The notes under the pieces were generated by a model, which did not search any database, was not told the DNA's origin, and was given only the letters and a program-made list of their open reading frames with translations. Shown one piece after another: positions 8,894 through 17,475 of a stretch of DNA of 64,000 nt. Location: contig DATAFH010000085.1 of NCBI GenBank assembly GCA_036257565.1, positions 62,001 through 126,000 on the forward strand, in the 5' to 3' direction. The position numbers were made by a program, and so were the translations under genes. Numbering within the stretch: position 1 is the stretch's first letter; each line of letters begins with the position of its first letter. Source of the stretch: DASSUW01 sp036257565 (GTDB taxonomy: Bacteria; Actinomycetota; Thermoleophilia; Solirubrobacterales; Solirubrobacteraceae).

Positions 8894-9768
8894 AGGTCCT
8901 CGCGCTCGACGGCGGCGGCATCCGCGGGCTCATCCCCGCGCTCGTGCTCGCCGAGATCGAGCGGCGGACGGGGCGCGCGATGCACGAGATGGTCGATTTG
9001 GTGGCCGGCACGTCGACGGGCGCCATCCTCGCGTGCGCGCTTACGCGGCCCGACCCGCTGCCCGCCGCACGCATCGCCGAGCTCTACGTCGAGGAGGGGC
9101 CGCGGATCTTCGAGCGCTCGCTGCTCAAGCGGATCACGTCCGTCGAGGGCTACCTCGACGAACGCTACGACGACGACGGGCTGCGCGCCGTGCTCGACCG
9201 CTGGCTCGGCGACACCCGGCTGGCCGACGCCGACCCGGCGGTGCTCATCACCGTCTACGACCTCGAGCGGCGGAGGGCCGTGCTGCTGCGGCGCGCGGAC
9301 GACATCTCGATGACCGATGCCGCCCACGCCAGCTCCGCGGCGCCGACCTACTTCGAGCCCCTGCGCGTCGGCGACGCCACGCTGGTCGACGGCGGCGTCT
9401 ACGCGATCAACCCCGCGGCTCTCGGCTACGCCGAGGTGGCGGGCGAGCTCGAGCTGCTGCTCTCGCTCGGCACCGGAGCCATGACCCGCCCGCTGCCCTA
9501 CGACGAGGTGCGCGACTGGGGTCGGCTCGAGTGGGCGGCGCCGATCATCGACGTCGTGTTCGACGGCAGCGCCGATGCCGTCGACCTCGGGCTCTCGCGT
9601 CTCGTCGGCGACACGTACGTGCGGCTGCAGACGCCGCTCGTCGAGGCCAGCGACGACCTCGACGACGCAAGCGAGGCCAACCTCGCCGCCCTGGCCCGCG
9701 AGGCCGAGCGCCTGATCAGGGCTAGAGACGCGGACATCGACCGCGCCTGCGAGCTCCTGACCGCCTGA
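8890..9768 (+). CDS. patatin-like phospholipase
   Basis: 292 residues from GTG 8890, overlapping the metH stop by 4 nt, so probably translationally coupled to it. It shows all patatin signatures: the oxyanion-hole loop DGGGIRGL at residues 6-13, the nucleophile elbow GTSTG (GXSXG) near residue 40, and the dyad Asp in VDGGVYAINPA. Patatins are Ser/Asp acyl hydrolases of phospholipids. No signal peptide or membrane segment is seen, so it is probably cytosolic or peripheral. Why it is coupled to methionine synthase is not evident; the link may be only transcriptional. Confidence 0.9.
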   Translation: MKVLALDGGGIRGLIPALVLAEIERRTGRAMHEMVDLVAGTSTGAILACALTRPDPLPAARIAELYVEEGPRIFERSLLKRITSVEGYLDERYDDDGLRAVLDRWLGDTRLADADPAVLITVYDLERRRAVLLRRADDISMTDAAHASSAAPTYFEPLRVGDATLVDGGVYAINPAALGYAEVAGELELLLSLGTGAMTRPLPYDEVRDWGRLEWAAPIIDVVFDGSADAVDLGLSRLVGDTYVRLQTPLVEASDDLDDASEANLAALAREAERLIRARDADIDRACELLTA

Positions 9769-9873
9769 AACGCCGTTCGCTGGTCGCGCAACCGTACTCC
9801 GGTCTCTGAGGTCCGTTAGGTTCCCGCGAGGGCAGTCTCAGGAACCGTCGTCGCAAGGAATCGAGGTCGGATC

Positions 9874-10644
9874 GTGAAGCCATGGGTAAAGACCACCAGC
9901 AAGCGACTGCGTCCCCGGTTGAGCTACGCGAACGTGATGGCCACGATCGCGGTCTTCCTGGGTCTGGGCGGCGGCGCCTACGCGGCGGTGTCGCTGCCCG
10001 ACCGCAGCGTGGACACCAACCACATCAAGCGCCACGCAGTCACCCGGTCGAAGTTGGCCGTTCGTGCCGTGGACACCCACCAGCTCGCTCGCCGCGCGGT
10101 GACCCTCAAACGGCTTTCGCGTGGCGTCCGCGCCCGGCTGAGTCGCGTTGGGCGACCCGGCCCGCAGGGTCCGCGCGGGCCGGCCGGAGCTGCTGGGCCT
10201 TCGGCTCGCGGCATCAACTTCAGCGCCGCCGCCACCGCAGGTCCGAGCCCCACGACGGTGCTCGACGTCGCGGGCTTCCAGTTCGCGGCGGCCTGCGTGC
10301 TTGACGCCGGGAATGTGCGGCTCGATCTCACGCTCACCTCCTCAGAGGACGCGGTCGTGCAGGACATGTTCTCGGTCGACCAAGGCACCGACCCGGGTGA
10401 CTCGAACACGCAGACCGGCGCCTCGACCGGCAACGTTCAGATTCCGCTCAGCGCCGGCGTTGCGTTCGCCACGGGCATCCCGCAGGTGAGTGCCCCGAAC
10501 TACCTGCGCTCCATTGCCACCGTCATCGTCACCAGCGACAGCCGGACGATCACCCTCAACGTGGCGGCCATCGCCGACGCCGACCCCCAAGAGTGCTCCG
10601 TCGCCGGCACCGCGGTCTCCGCGACCACCGACGGGGGTGCCTAA
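9874..10644 (+). CDS. secreted or anchored surface protein with short collagen-like segment
   Basis: 256 residues from GTG 9874. The N-terminus is basic, then SYANVMATIAVFLGLGGGAYAA, a membrane/signal segment pattern I know mainly from Thermoleophilia proteins. Residues about 48-95 hold degenerate repeats of the type VDTNHIKRHAVTRSKL / VDTHQLARRAVTLKRL. A short Gly-Pro-rich stretch (GRPGPQGPRGPAGAAGP) resembles a collagen-like stalk, and a Ser/Thr-rich globular domain follows, with two Cys (AACVLD and QECSVAG). Probably exported; binding partner unknown. The convergent ABC permease begins at the very next base after its stop. Confidence 0.7.
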   Translation: MKPWVKTTSKRLRPRLSYANVMATIAVFLGLGGGAYAAVSLPDRSVDTNHIKRHAVTRSKLAVRAVDTHQLARRAVTLKRLSRGVRARLSRVGRPGPQGPRGPAGAAGPSARGINFSAAATAGPSPTTVLDVAGFQFAAACVLDAGNVRLDLTLTSSEDAVVQDMFSVDQGTDPGDSNTQTGASTGNVQIPLSAGVAFATGIPQVSAPNYLRSIATVIVTSDSRTITLNVAAIADADPQECSVAGTAVSATTDGGA

Positions 10645-13221
10645 CTACTCGTATTGGAGGGCTTCGAGGACGCGCAGGCGGGCGGCGCGACGCGCGGGCA
10701 GGATCGCGGCGACGACGCCGGCGATGACGGAGACGATCACGAACGTGATCAGCGCGCCGATGGGGATGGCGAACTGAAGGTCGTACTCCGACAGCGCCTG
10801 CGTCACCAGCAGCGCGAGGAAGATGCCGAGCGGCAACCCGAGTGCGGCGCCGATCAGAGCCGTGATCACGCTCTCGTGCCGGACCATGCGGCGCGTCTGA
10901 CGCCTCGTCATGCCGATGGCCCGCAGCATTCCGAGCTCGCGCGTCCGCTCGAACACCGACAGCGCGAGGGTGTTGACCATTCCGAAGAGGCTGACGATCA
11001 CCGATAAGGCGAGCAGGACGTACAGCAGGAGCAGGAACTGGCTGATCTCCTCGTCCTCCTTGTCGATCCACTCCTGCCGCGTCTGGACCCGGGTGTCGGG
11101 GAAGGTTTCAAGACCGCGCTCGACGCTCGTCTTCGGCCCCGCGCCGGGGGCGCCGGGAACGTTGATCAGCGTGAAGCGGTTGCGCGGCCGCTCGTACAGC
11201 TCGTCGAAGGCCTCTTGCGAGATGCTCGCGGTGCCGAGCAGCGGATAGAAGGGACTCCCGTCGTAGATCCCGCGGACGACGAACTCCCGTCGCTCGTTGT
11301 CCGTCGTGAGCACCGTGAACGAGTCCCCGACGGCGAGGTCCTTGTCGTCGGCGACGTTGTCCGGCACCACCGCTCCGTCGTCGCCCAGACCCGCCAGCAC
11401 CTCGTCCGAGCCGTCCGTCCAGCGGAAGCTGTAGACCTGGTTGATCGAGCTTCCGTCGAGTCCGGTCAGGTTGGCTCCCGAGCCGTCCACCTCCGCGACG
11501 TCCTGGCGGACGTTGCTCACGAGGTCGGTGCCCTCGAGCTTCGCGGCCGCATCTCCGACGGCAGCCGGGAACTCCGAATAGCCGTCCTGCGAGGTCACGA
11601 CCAGGTCGGCTTGGATCTGCTCCTCGATCGCGTCGCTGTTCGAGACGCGGAGGCCCTGCGCGAGCACGCCGACGAACGTCACGAGCGCGATCCCGATCAT
11701 GAGCGCGGCGGCAGTGGAGGCCGTGCGCCCCGGGTCGCGGATCGCGTTGCCCTCGGCGAGCGTCCCGGAGGGCCCGCCGATCCGGCGCGCGGGCAATCCC
11801 ACGAGCCGGGTGAGCGGGACGACGAGGCGCGACGAGAGCAGCGCCACGCCGATGAACAGCGCCAGAACGCCGACGCCGAGCAGGATGAACCGGTCTCCCG
11901 TGGCCACGTCGGGCGCGAGCATCGCGTACGAGAGCGCGAGCACGGCCAGCACGATGGTCGCGACGGCGATATACGGCCCGAAGCGGGAGAGCGCCGAGCG
12001 CGGCAGCTTCGCACCCTCCCGGACGGCCGCGATCGGCGGCACGCGCGTCGCACGCAAGGCCGGCGAGAGTCCGGCGACGAGCGTGACCACGGTCCCCACG
12101 AGCAGCGAGACGACGATCGTCCGGGTGGCGAACACCGTCTCCGTCTGCGGCAGGTCGAGGTTGAGCCCCCTGAAGAGCGCGTTCAGCCCGACCGCGAGCC
12201 CGAGCCCGGCGAACAGTCCGATGATCGACGCGAACAGGCCGATCACCAGCGCCTCCAGGATCACGGAGCCCAGCACCTGCCGGCGAGACGCGCCGACCGT
12301 TCGAAGCGTTGCGAACTCGCGCGTCCGCTGCGCGACGGTGATCGAGAGCGTGTTGAAGATCACGAAGGCGCCGACGAACAGCGCGATGCCCGCGAACGTC
12401 AGCAGGAAGTACCGGATGATGTTCGTGAACGTCGCCACCTCGGACGAGTCCTCGTCCGCCTGCTCGCTTCCCGACCGCACCGTCACGGACGTACCGAGCT
12501 CCCGCCGGATGCTGGCGACGAGCTCCTCGGGGGCGATCCCGTCCTGAGCGGCGGCCTGGACCGCGTCGAGCTCGCCCTTCTTGTCGAGGAGCGTCTGGGC
12601 GGTCGGGACGTCGAAGATGGCGAACGTGGCGCCGCCGAGCGAGCTGACATCGCCGTACCTCGCAATCCCGACGATCTCGTACTCCCGGGCGGGGCCGAGG
12701 GCGGCGACGCCGATCCGATCGCCGACGGCAAGGCTCTCGTCATCGGCGACACCCTCGTCGATTGCGAGCTCCCTCGCGCCCTTCGGCCAGCGGCCCCCGA
12801 CGAGGTTGAGCGGATTGAACCGGTCGTACTCGGGCGCCGTCTCGATGCCGAACGCGAACGACGGCGCGCCTCCCGTGTCGATCGACTCACCGTCCGGCTT
12901 GAGCAGCTTGGTCTGGAAGTCGGTCACCGAGCCCGTCGCGACCTCGACCCCGTCGACGGCGCGGACCTGCTCGAGGACGTCCTCCGGGATCGGAGGAGCC
13001 TCCGACTGCTCGCCCTCGAAGCTGATGTCGGCGCCCTTGCCGCTGACGACGGCGTCCGTGCCGGCGTAGGACTCGACGAAGATGGCGTTGAACGCCTTGT
13101 CGATCGTGTCCGTGAGCACGTAGGCGCCGCTCATCATCGCGACGCCGAGGACGATCGCGATCGCGGTCAGCACGGTTCGGAACTTGCGCCCGGCGAGGCC
13201 TCGGAGCGCGACCCCGATCAT
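10645..13221 (-). CDS. ABC transporter permease, MacB/FtsX type with two FtsX domains
   Basis: 858 residues. N-terminal membrane segment (RKFRTVLTAIAIVLGVAMMS), a large extracytoplasmic MacB-PCD-like domain, an FtsX module of three segments (FNTLSITVAQRTREFATLRTVGASRRQV is typical, here split by membrane helices), then a second periplasmic domain and second FtsX module (VFERTRELGMLRAIGMTRRQTRRM). This is the usual permease for lipoprotein or lipid extrusion and mechanotransmission rather than classical import. It overlaps the ATPase gene upstream by 4 nt, forming a two-gene operon. The substrate is not evident. Confidence 0.9.
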   Translation of the reverse strand: MIGVALRGLAGRKFRTVLTAIAIVLGVAMMSGAYVLTDTIDKAFNAIFVESYAGTDAVVSGKGADISFEGEQSEAPPIPEDVLEQVRAVDGVEVATGSVTDFQTKLLKPDGESIDTGGAPSFAFGIETAPEYDRFNPLNLVGGRWPKGARELAIDEGVADDESLAVGDRIGVAALGPAREYEIVGIARYGDVSSLGGATFAIFDVPTAQTLLDKKGELDAVQAAAQDGIAPEELVASIRRELGTSVTVRSGSEQADEDSSEVATFTNIIRYFLLTFAGIALFVGAFVIFNTLSITVAQRTREFATLRTVGASRRQVLGSVILEALVIGLFASIIGLFAGLGLAVGLNALFRGLNLDLPQTETVFATRTIVVSLLVGTVVTLVAGLSPALRATRVPPIAAVREGAKLPRSALSRFGPYIAVATIVLAVLALSYAMLAPDVATGDRFILLGVGVLALFIGVALLSSRLVVPLTRLVGLPARRIGGPSGTLAEGNAIRDPGRTASTAAALMIGIALVTFVGVLAQGLRVSNSDAIEEQIQADLVVTSQDGYSEFPAAVGDAAAKLEGTDLVSNVRQDVAEVDGSGANLTGLDGSSINQVYSFRWTDGSDEVLAGLGDDGAVVPDNVADDKDLAVGDSFTVLTTDNERREFVVRGIYDGSPFYPLLGTASISQEAFDELYERPRNRFTLINVPGAPGAGPKTSVERGLETFPDTRVQTRQEWIDKEDEEISQFLLLLYVLLALSVIVSLFGMVNTLALSVFERTRELGMLRAIGMTRRQTRRMVRHESVITALIGAALGLPLGIFLALLVTQALSEYDLQFAIPIGALITFVIVSVIAGVVAAILPARRAARLRVLEALQYE

Positions 13222-14000
13222 CGCAGCGCGATCTCTTCGACCGCAGCGAGCACCTGGTGTTCGTCGGCGCCGTGCAGCTCCTTGACGATCAGGCCGTCCG
13301 CGATGAAGAGGATCCGATCGGCGGTCGCCGCGGCACGCGTGTCGTGCGTCACCATGACCAGCGTCTGCCCGTAGTCCCGCACCGAGCCGCGGAGCAGGTC
13401 GAGGATCTCGCCGCCCGTCTGCGAGTCGAGATTCCCGGTCGGCTCGTCGGCGAAGACGACGCTGGGCCGGCTCACCAACGCCCTGGCGATCGCGACCCGC
13501 TGCTGCTGGCCGCCGGAGAGCTCCGATGGCCGGTGCTTGCGGCGGTCCTGGAGACCGACCTTCCCGAGCAGGTCCTCGAAGAACTCGGCCTCCGGCTTCC
13601 TGCCTCCGAGGGTCAGCGGCAGGACAACGTTCTGCTCGGCCGTCAACATCGGCAGCAGGTTGAAGAACTGGAAGATGAAGCCGATGTGCTCTCGGCGCAG
13701 CTTCGTGACCTCGGTGTCGCTGAGCTCGCCGAGCCGTGTTCCCGCGATCGTGACGTGCCCCCCAGTTGGCTCGTCAAGCGCCGCGAGAAGATGCATCAGC
13801 GTCGATTTTCCGGAGCCCGACGGGCCCATGACGGCGGTGAGCTTCCCGCGCTCGACAGCCAGAGTGACGCTGCGCAGCGCGTGCACGGCCGTCTCGCCCT
13901 CGCCGTAGACACGGCTCAGTTCGTGCGCCTCGACCACTGGCCCGTCAGCGGCGGGCAAGTCTCCCTCGCTGCGATCAGCAGGCATCGGGAGGTCGGCCAT
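13218..14000 (-). CDS. ABC transporter ATP-binding protein, MacB/LolD family
   Basis: 260 residues. Walker A GPSGSGKST, Q-loop FIFQFFNLLP, signature LSGGQQQRVAIARAL, Walker B VVFADEPTGNLD and switch His in VMVTHDTR are all present. The FQFFNLLPMLTAEQNV and DEPTGNLDSQTG patterns place it with the LolD/MacB/FtsE class. It is translated just ahead of the FtsX-type permease with a 4-nt overlap. The N-terminal 20 residues before the ABC fold are low-complexity, so the true start could lie a little downstream. Confidence 0.92.
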   Translation of the reverse strand: MADLPMPADRSEGDLPAADGPVVEAHELSRVYGEGETAVHALRSVTLAVERGKLTAVMGPSGSGKSTLMHLLAALDEPTGGHVTIAGTRLGELSDTEVTKLRREHIGFIFQFFNLLPMLTAEQNVVLPLTLGGRKPEAEFFEDLLGKVGLQDRRKHRPSELSGGQQQRVAIARALVSRPSVVFADEPTGNLDSQTGGEILDLLRGSVRDYGQTLVMVTHDTRAAATADRILFIADGLIVKELHGADEHQVLAAVEEIALR

Positions 14001-14303
14001 CGCGGCCCAGGCTACACAACACCGCGGCCAGCGGTCTACCCGCCGAGCCGAGTCACCGAAGGCTCCTCTTCGATCAGGCCGGCAGGGCGCCCGGGGCGCG
14101 GCGCCGAGGATCTCGATGCCGACCTTGGCGGCTGCTGACGCACGACGGCCGGGTCGGACGGGCGCTCGGCCGGCGGCAGCTCGTCAGCCACCGCACGCGG
14201 TACCTGCGGCTGATTGACGACTACGCCCGGCGCTCGCTCGACGCCCAGCGCGAGTGGCTCGACGCCGTTCAGGAGGAGCTCGAGCGGCAACAGTAAACGA
14301 GAG
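14001..14303. other. intergenic region, 303 bp
   Basis: Lies between the ABC ATPase start and the UPF0303 gene end. Its left part should carry the promoter of the ABC operon, though no clear boxes are seen. Its right part carries a short plus-strand reading frame that may be a gene remnant (see the separate entry). Confidence 0.5.
14132..14296 (+). pseudogene. possible C-terminal remnant of a helical (regulator-like) protein
   Basis: About 54 codons on the plus strand end at a TAA (14294-14296) and read like a real C-terminus: LLTHDGRVGRALG, then RTRYLRLIDDYARRSL and a final amphipathic helix QREWLDAVQEELERQQ. I see no start codon with a ribosome site and no recognisable N-terminal domain upstream in this frame. 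The helix-rich tail is reminiscent of PadR-type regulators, but this is a guess. It may be a remnant of a deleted gene or chance coding-like sequence. Confidence 0.25.
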
Positions 14304-14792
14304 CTAATGGCCGGAACGGCCGGCGCGCTCGAGGAACGCGCGAAGCTCGGAGACCACGAGCCGGTGATCCTCTTCCTGGGGGAGCCCGGAGACGGTGACG
14401 GTGCCGACCACACCGATATCGCGCACGATGACCGGGAACGCTCCGCCGTGGGCCGCGAACAGCGTCGGATCGAGGAGGAACTTGCCGGCGAACGGCTCGC
14501 CCTCGAGCCGGCACGCGGTTCCGACGTAGAACGAGCTGTGGCCGAAGCGGCGCACGACGCGGTTCTTGCGCTCGATCCACGCGTCGTTGTCGGCGGCGGT
14601 GCCTGCCAGCGCGTAGTGGAAGAGCTGCTGCTCACCGCGACGGATGTCCACGGTCACGGCCAGCCCGTCGCGGCGTGCAGCAGCCACGAGCGCCTGCCCG
14701 AGCTCCCACGCCGTGTCGTTCGTGAACGTGGCGAACTGCAGCTCGTCCTCCTCGGCCAGGAGCCGCGCCAGAAGGTCCTCGTCGTCGTCCAT
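14304..14792 (-). CDS. UPF0303 / heme-degrading-domain (DUF336-type) protein
   Basis: 162 residues. Motifs such as ELQFATFTNDTAWELG, RRGEQQLFHYALAG, DNDAWIERKNRVVRRFGHSS and GGAFPVIV are those of the UPF0303/HbpS-like family. Members are cytosolic, about 160 residues long, and of uncertain function; some relatives bind heme or corrinoids. It begins 24 bp after the response regulator on the same strand, so the two are probably co-transcribed. No heme ligand can be assigned. Confidence 0.8.
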   Translation of the reverse strand: MDDDEDLLARLLAEEDELQFATFTNDTAWELGQALVAAARRDGLAVTVDIRRGEQQLFHYALAGTAADNDAWIERKNRVVRRFGHSSFYVGTACRLEGEPFAGKFLLDPTLFAAHGGAFPVIVRDIGVVGTVTVSGLPQEEDHRLVVSELRAFLERAGRSGH

Positions 14793-14816
14793 GGCGTGGA
14801 CCCCCGGCGCCGGCCC

Positions 14817-15458
14817 TTACTCGGAGCGCAGGAACGTCAGGACGGCCAGGATACGGCGGTGGTCCGCGCCGGCCGGCAGGAGGTCGAGCTTGGAGAAGAT
14901 CGCGGTCACGTGCTTTTCCACCCCGCGCTCGCTGACCCCGAAGGCAGCCGCCATCGCGGAGTTCGAGCGCCCTTCGGCCATCAGCCCCAGCACTTCGCGC
15001 TCGCGGGGGGTGAGGACCGCGAGCGGATCGTCGCGCCGCCGGCGACCGAGCAGCAGCCCGACGACCTCGGGATCGAGCGCCGAGCCGCCGTTGGCCACAC
15101 GCCGCACCGCGTCGGTGAAGCTCTCAACGTCGGCGACGCGATCCTTGAGCAGGTAGCCGGTGCACTCGGTGGACTCGGACAGCAGGTCGAGCGCATAGGC
15201 CTCGTCGACGTACTGGGAGAGCACGAGCACCGCGGTGTCAGGGTGCTCGGCTCGGATCCGATGGGCGGCGCGCAAGCCCTCGTCGGTGTGAGTCGGCGGC
15301 ATGCGCACGTCGACGATCGCGACGTCGGGCTGGTGCGCTCCCACCTTGCGCAGCAGATCCTCGCCGTCGCCGGCTTGGCCGGCCACCTCGAACCCCGACT
15401 CCTCGAGCAGCCGAGCGATCCCTTCGCGGAGCAGCACGGAATCCTCGGCGATCACCAC
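14817..15458 (-). CDS. NarL/LuxR-type response regulator
   Basis: 213 residues from a GTG at 15458 preceded by AGGGA. The receiver domain (residues 1-120) opens VIAEDSVLLREGIARLLEE and has the phospho-acceptor Asp in VAIVDVRMPP and a Lys in YLLKDRV. The C-terminal LuxR helix-turn-helix is LTPREREVLGLMAEG followed by SNSAMAAAFGVSERGVEKH. No histidine kinase is within the window, so the partner is elsewhere or the regulator is an orphan. It precedes the UPF0303 gene in a likely operon. Coding-looking sequence upstream of the chosen start is not conserved and overlaps a tRNA-like fragment. Confidence 0.9.
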   Translation of the reverse strand: MVIAEDSVLLREGIARLLEESGFEVAGQAGDGEDLLRKVGAHQPDVAIVDVRMPPTHTDEGLRAAHRIRAEHPDTAVLVLSQYVDEAYALDLLSESTECTGYLLKDRVADVESFTDAVRRVANGGSALDPEVVGLLLGRRRRDDPLAVLTPREREVLGLMAEGRSNSAMAAAFGVSERGVEKHVTAIFSKLDLLPAGADHRRILAVLTFLRSE

Positions 15459-15519
15459 GCGGACGGGATCCCTGCGCTCGCGAGGCGCCCCGGCGCGGCC
15501 GACACCAGATCGTGCCGCC

Positions 15520-15544
15520 CCCGGTTCGAGTCCGGGTTCCGCCG
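15520..15544 (+). other. tRNA T-arm and 3' acceptor-like fragment
   Basis: CCCGG-TTCGAGT-CCGGG (15520-15536) is a perfect 5-bp T-stem with a consensus 7-base T-loop. TTCCGCC follows, as a 3' acceptor strand, and then G as discriminator. No matching 5' acceptor (GGCGGAA) or D- and anticodon arms are found upstream, so it is not a working tRNA. Such fragments often mark old integration sites at tRNA 3' ends. Confidence 0.4.
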
Positions 15545-15567
15545 TTCGCGAACCGCCCGGCACTAGA

Positions 15568-15837
15568 TCACCGCAGCCGCGGCGCAGCGTCGGTGACGAA
15601 GGTGCCGCCCTCGTTCGCCCAGCGGTCCGCATCCACACGCGTGTCGGCCGGTGCGGCGACGGCGATCGCGCGGTCGGGGAGGTCCTCGGGCTGCGCCCCG
15701 CCGACGATCAGCTTCAGCGTCGTCCGCGGCTCATCCTCGGATGCCCATCGAGTGCCGCACCGCCAGCAGGTGTCCTCCTCGCGCGCCATCGGCGCGCGGC
15801 ACGAGCGGCACATGCGCGGGAGATGTCGGTCACGCAT
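15568..15837 (-). CDS. small zinc-ribbon protein
   Basis: 89 residues. The N-terminus has two CxxC knuckles, Cys10/Cys13 (MCRSC) and Cys24/Cys27 (CWRCG), the spacing of a zinc ribbon. The rest is short and acidic with no known domain (TLKLIVGGAQPEDLPDRAI). It may bind nucleic acid or protein; function unknown. It stands 109 bp upstream of the response regulator on the same strand. Confidence 0.65.
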   Translation of the reverse strand: MRDRHLPRMCRSCRAPMAREEDTCWRCGTRWASEDEPRTTLKLIVGGAQPEDLPDRAIAVAAPADTRVDADRWANEGGTFVTDAAPRLR

Positions 15838-16060
15838 GAGTCAGCGCTCGTTCGTTGCCCTTTGTTTCCATCTCGGCGGCCTTCCCGAGCGCGAATCGCC
15901 GGTCACGGCGTCCGGCAGCTCGATAAGAGGACGGCCCTTCTATCGCTGGAGAGGAAACCCTCCGCGACGTCACCGGTTCGGCATGTCGCCGATCGGAGCT
16001 CCGCGCGAAGTCGCTTTCGCAAGAGCGGGGAAGTGCCCTGTAAGGGGAGTCTACCGGGTG
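15838..16060. other. intergenic region, 223 bp
   Basis: Lies between the zinc-ribbon gene start and the end of the flippase-like gene, both on the minus strand. It presumably contains the zinc-ribbon promoter; no clear hexamers, RNA gene or terminator with a T-tract is recognised. Confidence 0.4.
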
Positions 16061-17068
16061 TCACCCCTCGTCCGCCTCGCGTGGGCGCTGTCTCCGGGCG
16101 CGCCGGTGCGAAGCACGACGCCCGGCGGCCCAGAGCCGGTCGCCGCCGGCCCATGCCGCGAAGCACAGCCCGCCGACGGTGCCCGTCACCGTCATCAGCA
16201 CCCCGGCCGCCGCGGCCGCCGCGACGCCGCGGCTGCCGAGGATCAGCACCGCCGCCGCCGCGCCGACGCTCGGGCCGACCGGAAGCTGACCCAGCGTCAC
16301 CACCGCGATCAACACGGCCGTGGCATCGAACAACGACGCATCGACGCCGACCGCGTGCAGCAGCATCCAGTTGCGGAGAACCTGCGCGAACACGGCCACG
16401 AGCACGAACCCGATCACGCGGCCGCCGCCGTGCAGGCTCCGGAGCACCGCGAGGCCACGCCACAGCTCTCGACCCTTCCGGACGGCCAGGTGGCGCAGGC
16501 CCGCGCTGAGCGTCCCGACCACGGCCAAGCCGACGAGCGGGAGCCACCACGGCAGGCCGAGCGGTCCCACAAGCGTGAACGACGCCAGCGCGGCCAGCAT
16601 CGCCTCGATGGCGAGGATCGGGAACTCGGAGGCGATCAACGTCGGCACCTGCGGGCTCACCTCGGGGGAGGACCGCCGCAGCGCCGCGATTCTTGCCGCG
16701 ACCCCTAGCTGCCCGTTGATCACGCTGCCCACCACCTGCATGCTCGAGGCGCGGTACAGCACGCGGCGCTTGACCGTCCCGCCGGCCGCCGCGATGGTCA
16801 GATGCCACGCCTCACTGCGTGCGACCAGCGCCACAATCTGCAGCAGCACGGTGATCGCGAGTACCGACGCCGAGGCGGCTGAGAGCGCCGTCGCGAACTC
16901 GTCTCGCCGGCCCGCGAGCAGTGCCACGAGGGCCGCTGCGGCGGCCAGCGACACCACAGCCGTGAGCCACCCCCGCCGCCGGCGCGCGAAGCCACCCGCG
17001 CCGCCGATCAGCCCAGACCACGGACCGCCGCTGGATGGCGACGGGTCGGCCGGCTCGCTAGTGGGCAA
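16061..17068 (-). CDS. flippase-like membrane protein (UPF0104/LPG-synthase TM domain)
   Basis: About 335 residues with six to eight hydrophobic segments. RSEAWHLTIAAAGGTVKRR and SVINGQLGVAARIAALRR, then TLGQLPVGPSVGAAAAVLIL near the end, match the UPF0104 fold that flips lipids in MprF and serves as a stand-alone membrane protein in many actinobacteria. The start is uncertain: TTG 17068 precedes a short Pro/Ser-rich cytoplasmic tail, and another TTG lies at 17083; no ATG or GTG fits. It is related in domain type to the C-terminal half of the fusion at 1563. Substrate unknown. Confidence 0.7.
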   Translation of the reverse strand: MPTSEPADPSPSSGGPWSGLIGGAGGFARRRRGWLTAVVSLAAAAALVALLAGRRDEFATALSAASASVLAITVLLQIVALVARSEAWHLTIAAAGGTVKRRVLYRASSMQVVGSVINGQLGVAARIAALRRSSPEVSPQVPTLIASEFPILAIEAMLAALASFTLVGPLGLPWWLPLVGLAVVGTLSAGLRHLAVRKGRELWRGLAVLRSLHGGGRVIGFVLVAVFAQVLRNWMLLHAVGVDASLFDATAVLIAVVTLGQLPVGPSVGAAAAVLILGSRGVAAAAAAGVLMTVTGTVGGLCFAAWAGGDRLWAAGRRASHRRARRQRPREADEG

Positions 17069-17267
17069 CGATGATTCGCGCAACCTATACCAGGGTGATG
17101 CGTCTGGCGGAGTCCATCCGTAGCTACCCCGCCCGAGCCCTTGAAGTGTCTCTTCTTCCTTCGCGTGCTGAGCGGCGGCCGGTAAGGTGTGACGCCAGGG
17201 AATCCGCCTGACGTTCAGATTGCGAGCGCCGTCTGGCTTCCGTCCACCAGTGAGGAGAGGAGCCGAC

Positions 17268-17465
17268 ATGGAGTCCGAGGACTTCGACAGGCGCATCGAG
17301 GCCGTGAGGTCCGTCCGAGCCCAGCGTGACGCCGCCGAGAGGGCCATTCCCGGCGAGCGTCTGAGGCGCGAGATACGCGAGGCGTTCGAGCGCCAGGATG
17401 CCCGCGACCGTGACGACGATGCTTCGGACGGCGGAGACGCCGACCCGAGCCCCCCGCATTCCTGA
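17268..17465 (+). CDS. small charged hypothetical protein
   Basis: 65 residues from ATG 17268, with a good upstream ribosome site (GAGGAGAGGAG). The sequence is almost entirely helical and charged (FDRRIEAVRSVRAQRDAAERA, split here by the reader's eye into one long helix) with an acidic tail rich in Asp. No domain recognised. It is followed 10 bp later by another small gene, so the two may form a unit. The start site and spacing support a real gene; function unknown. Confidence 0.5.
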   Translation: MESEDFDRRIEAVRSVRAQRDAAERAIPGERLRREIREAFERQDARDRDDDASDGGDADPSPPHS

Positions 17466-17475
17466 GCCGAGCGGC

